This document shows, in pieces, positions 54,098 through 61,569 of a stretch of 61,569 nt of DNA (position 1 is the stretch's first letter; the number at the start of each line of letters is the position of its first letter). The stretch is taken from NCBI GenBank assembly GCA_003427395.1, contig BFEA01000422.1, positions 632,254 to 693,822 on the forward strand, given 5' to 3'. The notes beneath the pieces were generated by a model. That model searched no databases. It was not told the origin of the DNA and worked only from the letters and a program-made list of their open reading frames with translations. Origin of the DNA: Chara braunii (taxonomy: Eukaryota > Streptophyta > Charophyceae > Charales > Characeae). The position numbers and the translations under genes are program-made.

Positions 54098-54850
54098 GCC
54101 CGTTCGGGCGTTCGGGGTCCCATTCGGGGTCCGAACCTGAAGGGGTTCGGCCCCCGCCAAAAATTATTTCGGGGTCTATTTTTTTTGTTGAAATTGTTTT
54201 TGTGAGTTCTGTATGACATGAGCCACATGCATTACAAATTTTAATTTTTAAATGCATTTTGCCAAGACAAATAAAAATGAAAAATCGCCAAAGATGGCAG
54301 TGTCAAAACATGCCCCGCCACTCAGTTTTTTTTTTTTTCACTTTTCACTTTTTGTTCTGATTTTATTTTGGTGCCTCAAATATTTTATTACAGGCTGGAT
54401 TGGATGTCAACATGTGGAAGCACCCTATGTAACTATTGGACAAATTGCATCAGTTTTTTTTTCCTTATATTGTCGAAACTTTTTTTACCATCTTTATATT
54501 ATGTGAAAATACACATCTGTAAGTTTTCAAGGCATTTAGCTATCCCAAGACAAAAAAATGAAAAATCGCCAAAGATGGCAAAACTCGGCAAAGATGGCAG
54601 TGTCAAAACATGCCCCGCCACTCAGTTTTTTTTTTTTTTTCATTTTTCACTTTTTGTTCTGATTTTATTTTGGTACCTCAAATATTTTAATACTTGTCGA
54701 AACGTTTTTTACCATCTTAATATTATGTGAATATACACATCTGTAAATTTTCAAGGCATTTAGCCATCCCAAGAAAAAAAAAGAAAAATCGCCAAAGATG
54801 GCAGTGTTGAAAAAGTGCTCGCCCACTCACTTATTTTAAATCTCTTTTCA
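54098..54850 (+). repeat. GTTCGG-type dispersed repeat, copy 3, with triplicated tail
   Basis: GC-rich tip (GGGCGTTCGGGGTCCC, GGTCCGAACCTGAAGGGG) at 54098-54165, AT-rich body, then a module GAAAAATCGCCAAAGATGGC present three times (about 54278, 54560 and 54786). The first two are followed by TGTCAAAACATGCCCCGCCA and a T run. The same module, diverged, is at 44165-44210 behind copy 2. Not classified; no ORF. Confidence 0.65.
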
Positions 54851-54982
54851 TTTAAAAAAAAAATCTTATTATTATTTGTTTTTCGTATTTTATTTCTATT
54901 TCACATTTGGTAAGTAATTCGGATGCAATGCTGAGGCAAATGTCGTTCGTTTTATGTTTCTGCATAACATATATTGTTTTCA

Positions 54983-55015
<33 letters not shown>

Positions 55016-55655
55016 TTTAAAGGTCTGCGTCCGGCCCGAAAGGCTGAACACATCCCTAAGGGGGGCTGAGCAGTACGTTCGGTTCGGGAGTTCGGCTGAA
55101 ACCCGAACGCTGGCAACCCTACTCCAGACATAATTCAACTTAAGAATAGATATAAATCATAAATGTATGAGCACATATACCTTGTGGATGCACTTAGGAA
55201 GCAGAGAAGCAGAGAAAGGACATGGGGGAGAGAACGCAGCCAAACAAAATGTATGAACTCTTCTACATCCCTTATACTCCTTCAGGACAACGCAAGTCCT
55301 GCATGATGCACCCACACCAGACTCTGCTGCCCTGTCTTAGGAAAACAGTGTTTCGGACATGCCAAGTAGACGTCTTTCGTAGTTCGAATTTTTCTGCTTT
55401 ATGGCCGCTTTGGTGGTGGGGTGCACCATTTTGTTTCCTCGTTTTCACACAAACTTTCCTTTTCCTTGCATTCACGTCGTTGGTTCTTGGGCCCTTCTGA
55501 TGATACAAATGCATAGCAATCGCGCCCGCGTCGTTCTTCGGCTCTGCTGATGATTGAATACAAATGCATCGCAACCCCGATTGGATGGAAAGAAGACAAG
55601 ACCGTTGGTACCTCGGCCATGAGCTCAACTCCGGGGTGAGCTACGGGCAAAAAAG
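54851..55655. other. Intergenic; no gene recognised
   Basis: A TTTA tandem at 54983-55017, a further GTTCGG-type fragment at 55020-55110 and a short repeat of CTGATGAT...ACAAATGCAT at 55497-55575. Confidence 0.45.
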
Positions 55656-55735
55656 ATATCACAATTGTTTTCAGACTTCCACTCACAGGATTCGAACTTG
55701 GGCCTGTCTATCAAGAGCTGGGTTGCGGGGTGAGA
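55656..55735 (-). mobile_element. tRNA-derived SINE-like copy 5
   Basis: Minus strand: perfect box B AGTTCGAATCC preceded by GATAGACAGGCCCA, which aligns with the equivalent part of copies 1 and 2. Box A has decayed. Confidence 0.45.
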
Positions 55736-57400
55736 TGGGTAGAACAGAATTCAACGGCCATTAAATGCCATTCGACCCCGCCCCTACCCGCCATTCTACC
55801 ACCATTCAACGGAAAAACAGGAGCTTCCCAGGGCTTTCGGAAGAGTGCAAGGTGCACGGGGTTGTGGATACCATGTGCCCCGCACCAACGTGCTAAAACC
55901 GACAAAAAAAGGGAAAACATAAGCCCCTAACCCCCCTCCTGTGCCCCCTGAAACAGCNCCCCCCCCCCCCCAACGGCCACAAGTCCCACCATCGACTACA
56001 GGGGCATGCTGGAAAGTTGCACCCCTCACTGACAGGGGCCTGCAGGAAACTTCAGAGGCCCTATGGGCACAACAGCGTAAGTCGGCCATTGGAAGCGCAA
56101 CTGCAAATAAATGGAAGTCGGGGGGGGCATTTCAAAAATGTTCCCTTTTTTTGTTTGTTTTTCTCTCTCTCGCTCTCCCTCTCCCTCTCCCAAAACTGCT
56201 CCCGTTTGTCTACCTCCTGCCAAACACACAGATCACCAGTTGATAGCTCTACCACTCAATGATGCGCACCTGTTTTTTTTTATGTTTGTGTTTTCTTTTT
56301 CGGGTTGAACTCAGTCATGAGCTCGAATCTGGGTAGTTTAGCCACCCAAAGGCAAGAAGTTCTCACAATGCTTTTCTAGCTTCTGTTAGTGGGATTCGAG
56401 AACAGGTGTGTCTAATAAGCCACGAGTACATTTGCGCGCCATTTTTTTCTCACACGGCGAGCATGTGGCCGCAAGTAGCATGCAGCCAGAGCAACGGCTG
56501 GCCTTCCTGCCAAATGGAGGCCCACACAGGTTTGCTTTTTTTCTTTTGGCGTGCAGGCTGGTTTCAGCCTCGGGAGAAAGAGGCTCAGAAGTACCAGCCA
56601 TTGCCATCTTAGGCGAGCTCCGCTGTGGCTTGTTGTTCATGGGTTTCGTTGACTGTGTAGATGGTGGTTTTGTGAGCTGTGGCTCCGCTGTGGCTTGGAC
56701 CATGTAGACAGTACGGGGCCTCCGCCAGACAGCAGAGTCATGGGCTGGGCTATTGGGCCCGCTACCGTCATGTGGCCCGGTTGTCGGGAGAGAGGGGCGG
56801 CTCAAATGAATTTGGGCGCCTGTTTCGACAGGTGTCTTACATTGGTGGCTTGTTCCTGTCACCAGTTTATCGTTCGTCTGTGTTCGGGTAGGTTTGTTGG
56901 CCTCGTCTCTGTAGATGACGACAATAGATTTCATTAGGCTTGTGCTAAGGCTCACTGGTTGGGGATTCATTACATACGTAATTAGGGTTTCATCGCTAAT
57001 TTCTTCCGTTTTTTTCTGGATTTCTGACGTCCTGCAGGTTAACACTGACATAAGATTACATTCGGATTTTGCTGGCGCTTCCCGAGTGCAGACTTGTTGC
57101 GTGCGTAACTACTAGGTAGGGTTCTGCCATTGCTTTTCCCCGACTTGTTTGGGTTTTGGGACATCCTCGTGTGCTTTGTCAGTCTGCACGACCTAGGGTT
57201 GGGCTTGTCTGGACTGCCTTGCCCAGCCCAGTCGATCGTCTATTTTTTTTATGAGGGACGCCGGGCGATTCCCGGTCTGTATAATTCAGCCGTGGGCAAT
57301 GTATCGGCTCATCCCCATGAAAAAAGAAAGAAAAAAAGAAGTACGTTGCATTCGGCCATGGACTTGGCCCTTTTCTGTTTTTTTTTTTAATGTTTTGTTT
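55736..57400. other. Intergenic; no gene recognised
   Basis: Poly(C) with one N at 55957-55970. 56300-56420 holds two weak tRNA-like patterns on the minus strand (TTCTCGAATCCC, AGATTCGAGCTC). A 221-codon minus frame (56386-57051) is Ser/Thr/Pro/Lys-rich with no domain, and its C terminus reads through the tRNA-like DNA, so it is not called. Confidence 0.4.
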
Positions 57401-57404
57401 TCTG

Positions 57405-58125
57405 GGGTCGTTTCTACCACCCAGCCCACATAGCAACCTACCCCACACTGTAGAACTGGCCCACATACTGCTACCCAACCAACATCCCACTACCCACATC
57501 GTGCAACTTAGTCCACATAGTACAACTGCCCCACATACTCCTGCCCAACCAACATCCCACATAGCACCGTCCACTTCACATGATGTGACGCGCCCCACGT
57601 GGTGTGACCCAAACCGCATAGTATCCCCACGCCACATAATACTGCTCCGCCAACATGGTACCGCCTATAACTGTGGCAAGGGCGGAATTGTGCCTGATGT
57701 TGGCAATGTGTTTTTTTCTTTTTTTCCGGTGGCCATGTCCATTTTTGTTCTTTTTTTTCTGGGGTAGGAGTGTGTGTTAGTAGTACTTAGTACCATCTGG
57801 TCGATGCAATGTGGCTCACCCCACACTGTCAGCATTTTTTTTCTGTTGTTTTTCGGTGGGAGTGTGTGTTAGTACCATCTGGTCGATGTAGTGTGACTCG
57901 TCCCACATGGTGCTGCCTACTCCAATTGTACCGTCCAACCGCCCGGCCCACATAAGTACCACAGTCGTGCGAAGGACAGATTTGTGCCTTTTGTTTTTCT
58001 CTTTTTTCAAGTTTTTTCGGCTGTGAGTGTGTGGGTGTAGTATGACACCCCCATGGCACCACCCAGGTCACATGATCGCATGGCACCCCATCCAGTCCAC
58101 ATGATGCTGCCCACCCCACCACACC
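57405..58125. repeat. Degenerate CCCACATRGT minisatellite
   Basis: CCCACATAGT- and CCCACATACT-type units recur every ~20-40 bp through 57410-57660, and again at 57810-58115. They are interleaved with a duplicated GGAGTGTGTGTTAGTA, ACCATCTGGTCGATG segment (57768-57895). Confidence 0.6.
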
Positions 58126-58440
58126 CTATCACCCGATCCTGCCCAGCCCGATGGTGCTGCCTGCCCGTGCCTAGGGCCAAGTTGTGCCTGGCGTCGATCG
58201 CGAGCCAGTCCACATACATATGTTTTCTTTTCTTGTGGTGGGGGGCAGTAGGACCACGTGTGGCTATGGCGCCCCACCTTCACCGCCAACTAGTACGTTC
58301 AGGCACTTACATGAAGTTATATCAGCCACGGAGGTGGAGAAGTGTGAACACCACAAGTTGTCTTCTCGGAAAGGCAAACAGCTCCAACAGGGGTGGAACC
58401 GGGAACCAATTCAGAGCAACATTCATCAACCAACCAACAA

Positions 58441-58490
58441 CTACCGTCTTCCCCCGGACACAGCGCACCGTTAGCTCGACTGTGTCGGGC
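58441..58490. mobile_element. Foldback MITE, family 1, one arm only
   Basis: CTACCGTCTTCCCCCGGACA matches the left arm of the copies at 6.71 and 9.54 kb. GACTGTGTCGGG nearby could be a remnant of the other arm. Confidence 0.45.
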
Positions 58491-58499
58491 TGAAAAAGT

Positions 58500-60250
58500 A
58501 GCTTGTATACATTCATAATGAGGGCACATTGCGCTCGGGTACTTACGCAAACATCAGTGGAGCAGTCCCTTGCTATCGATAAAGCATGAATACAAGCAAA
58601 CGAGGATCTGACGCGCTGAAACAGAGAATGAAACAACGATCACGGACAGACGTCTCCAGGTGAGTTCTCTCTACGAGTCTCGTGCATAGCTCAGAACTCT
58701 CCAGCCCCTTAACTCCAGGTTTGAACACACTGGTCCTCAACTGGACACAGAGTAGTGGTTAAGAGATTAACGCTTCGGGGGTTTTGGTATATGCCTGAGG
58801 TCATACTCGTTAGAGAATTGGGTGGGGTTTCGGTGGGAAGGAAGGGAGAGAGAAGTGTAACTGACAGTGTTTCTTGGCGAATGCGCCAATGCACAATTTA
58901 TTGTCTTCTCTGCAACAAGAATCAGACAGCTGCCATGCAAATACGAGAAATGGAAACGCAACAGAGAGCCTTTCGTTTGTCTGCAACCACAGACTTTCTT
59001 TTCGACCTTGTTCAGCGCAGTTAACAAATTACTCTCCGGCAGTTAGTCCATCGATTGAGACCTGAATTTTCCCCTCTGCGTATCTGATCACAACCGGGAA
59101 CATGAAAAAGGTCAGAAGAGTCCTACCGAGAGTAGGCTGTCAGCTACTTCATTTCTTGATGGACTTCTTGATAATTATGATAGCCTTGGGCTCATTTCCA
59201 GGGGGTGTAAGCACTGAAACGGTGAAACCTGCATACGTTTAAAAAGAAAAAATTCACTATGGCAACCAGCTGTTAAAACTTATACATGTCCAACCGGCAT
59301 CGATGGCAATCAACGACACTCTTTTTCTCCTACGGCCTACCTGAACGCATGCCTTCTCCACTGCCATAGGAGTCTGATAGGACTAAATTTCAATAAAACT
59401 TTTAGAAGACGACAAAACAAATCCCAGCATCAAGCATCTTTTCATCCACCCAGAAAGCAAATTGCTGCGTCCTTCAGGACATCCGTTAAAACTGGAATGA
59501 TATAGAGCTGCGGACGGATGACAAGCATTAATCAAGAAAAGGTCCAAAGGACCAAAAGTAAAGAGGGGGGTGGGTGGGTGGGGTGGGGGGGGGGGGGGGG
59601 GACCAAATTGCTGTACTCCAGAGCTGGGAAACCAAAAATTTGTCTACCTTGCCGTCTTCGGCTGTGGTCCAAAGCCGAGATCCACGAGGATGGAACTTAT
59701 CATCCTCCCATGCAAAACATGATTACTTTCCTGCAAAACATAATTACTTTTCTCCACACCACTGTAGCACAAGAAAAAGCAGAGGGCTGAGCTGCACAAA
59801 AATCAATGAGCCTTCTATCTACCAAGATATTTTGTTCATCGGAATGCATCGACTTCGATAAGGGTGGATGCATTGACACCATCTCCATGATTACTGGCCT
59901 TGCTAAGGCCGGAGATATGGCATATAAGTGGACAAATGGATGTACATGTATGCGGACAGATAAAGAGAGCATGAAGCAGGGAGGTGAGGACCACCAGAAA
60001 TATACAAATTTCCTACATGAAGACCACATACTGCCCATCTCATAACTAACAATTAAGCGACATCATCCAGCAGGGACGATATGTCTCACGTCTCAGAAGG
60101 AACAGGACATACATAACCATGCTACTGTGCAACGCCATGCAGCGATCCTACAACACCATATCAGATCAAGCATGGACAAAGCATCAAGTGCCCAATTGGC
60201 TTCCACTCTGTGGCCACATTCACACATTTTCCTCACACCTTCAAGTAAAT
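58500..60250. other. Intergenic; no gene recognised
   Basis: G-rich run at 59564-59602. Short frames only. Confidence 0.4.
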
Positions 60251-60254
60251 AGTT

Positions 60255-60525
60255 CCACATAAATTCAAAAGTCAACATAAAAGCAAACGTCAACATAAAA
60301 GCAAACGTCAACATGAAAGCAAACGTCAACATAAAAGCAAAAATCAACATAAAAGCAAAAGTCAACATAAGAGCAAACGTCAACATGCAAAAGTCAACAT
60401 AAAAGCAAACGTCAACATAAAAGCAAACGTCAACATAAATTCAAACGTCGACATAAATTTAAAAGTCAACATAAAAGCAAAAGTCAACATAAAAGCAAAA
60501 GTCAACATAAAAGTGAAAGTACTCT
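60255..60525. repeat. 18-bp minisatellite
   Basis: About 14 copies of GTCAACATAAAAGCAAAC and variants, with one partial unit near 60385. Because the period is a multiple of three, the minus strand has an open repeat frame (MLTFAF), which is not evidence of a gene. Confidence 0.93.
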
Positions 60526-60529
60526 TACT

Positions 60530-61440
60530 ACGTCGAGGCAAACGAGAACACGCAAGCGATGTGCATGTTTGAGCACAGCTGCAAAGAACCCCACCACAAG
60601 AGAGCAAGAACCCAAGTCCTCTACAAAACCAAGTAGGTTGTTAACCGACATCGTGTTCGGACGCCATGGACTAAACAAGGAATTGAGCATCCTCGAGTCA
60701 GATTGCGACTCCTCGACAACGTTCCACCCATTGAAGGTGAGCAAAGGAAAGGTGTTTAACTTTACTTGGAAAAAAAAGTTTAAAACACTCATTCCATGAA
60801 ACACATGTATTGATTCTATTCATTTCTCCATGAACGATTGCCCTCATAAGAATCGCTACCTTCACCCAACTGCCGTTCTCCGTTCTATGCTCCTCAGCAG
60901 AGACCAGAGTCCCATTCCTGGCTGCTCTTAGAGCCCCAGCCCCAGTCCCAGCCCCTACCACCCCACCCAGCCCAGCCACACCTCACAATCTCTGACCTTG
61001 TGACTCAGTTGGAGGCTCCCCCTCCCTCCAGCCCAAGTTACATGTACTCGACATAACAAGCAAGTATGAATGAGGATATAAAAATTTTAAAAACCTGTTT
61101 ACCACCGATGATGCAGCGATGACGGTCATGCCTACCTTTGCCCGTCGCCTTTTCGACCTTGATGCCACCACTGGTGAGCAAATCCTCACTAAACTCATCC
61201 AATGGCCATGAAACAGTCATGTACAGTTTCTCCTTATTTACTGGGCGTTACACATACGCCGCACACCAAAAAATCAAGGTAATGTGCACAGCAGCAAGCA
61301 AGAGCAACAGGCACATCTGCACATGCAATTTAAATCGTGCATCGTGATCAGATAACGTGCACTAGATTGTGAATGAACACACAGTTACAGATTATGCACT
61401 CTGGGAATGATAACAAGGGCCAAACTTGTGTGCACTTGCA
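60530..61440. other. Intergenic; no gene recognised
   Basis: Mixed composition, short chance frames and an imperfect CAGCCC-type run at 60930-60975. Confidence 0.4.
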
Positions 61441-61444
61441 TCCA

Positions 61445-61486
61445 TGTGTGTGTGCATGTGTGTGTGTGTGCGTTTGTGTGTGTGTG

Positions 61487-61569
<83 letters not shown>
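61445..61569. repeat. (GT)n then (GA)n microsatellite at the window end
   Basis: GT-rich 61445-61489 followed by at least 40 GA units that reach the end of the window. Confidence 0.95.

Noticed and set aside
56386-57051. 221-codon minus frame, Ser/Thr/Pro/Lys-rich
   Set aside because: Disordered composition throughout, and its end reads through tRNA-like repeat DNA. A real gene cannot be excluded but is unsupported.
60255-60525. Open minus frame encoding a repeated MLTFAF
   Set aside because: It is a by-product of an 18-bp minisatellite whose period is divisible by three.

Overview
The window is eukaryotic nuclear DNA. It has one clear single-copy gene in 61.6 kb, dense microsatellites, homopolymer runs, four assembly gaps or N clusters, and many degraded mobile elements. 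A plant-type GT47 (exostosin) glycosyltransferase, a Penelope-like retroelement with its GIY-YIG domain upstream of the reverse transcriptase, and type III hammerhead ribozymes of the kind carried by plant retrozymes together point to the green lineage. A streptophyte alga or other plant with a large repetitive genome fits best. The species cannot be fixed from the sequence.

Layout. 1-2 kb: an unrecognised, probably broken coding region. 2-16 kb: C/T-rich and repeat-rich intergenic DNA with MITE-like foldback elements (6.7, 7.7, 8.1, 8.6 and 9.5 kb), two hammerhead-bearing repeat copies in AT microsatellites (5.0 and 5.6 kb) and tRNA-derived SINE-like copies (6.5 and 11.9 kb). 16.15-18.06 kb, minus strand: an intact, intronless 635-aa GT47 protein. 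19-22 kb: a minisatellite, a tRNA-like module, a truncated U6 pseudogene, large palindromes and a gap at a (GT)n tract. 24.1-25.6 kb: three ~123-bp tandem repeats followed by ten copies of a 20-nt motif, most of them flanked by arms that differ between copies yet stay complementary. 31.1-31.4 kb: a tRNA-like module followed by a full-length U6-like pseudogene. 33.7-35.4 kb: poly(C) and purine-rich tandem repeats. 39.2-43.5 kb, plus strand: a degenerate Penelope-like element (coiled coil and SAP-like segment, GIY-YIG endonuclease, reverse transcriptase, hammerhead motif). 43.6-48 kb: an AT-rich desert. 48-61.5 kb: minisatellites, more hammerhead-element fragments in (TA)n, a dispersed GTTCGG-containing repeat family, and poly(T) flanked by a target-site-like duplication.

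How it fits together. The GT47 protein is the only convincing host gene and should act alone as a Golgi cell-wall or proteoglycan glycosyltransferase. Everything else recognised is mobile or satellite DNA. The most interesting signals are (1) the hairpin array at 24.8-25.6 kb, which I cannot assign to any known family; (2) hammerhead ribozymes in two unrelated retroelement contexts; and (3) a retroelement family whose fragments share one terminus and are embedded in TA microsatellites.
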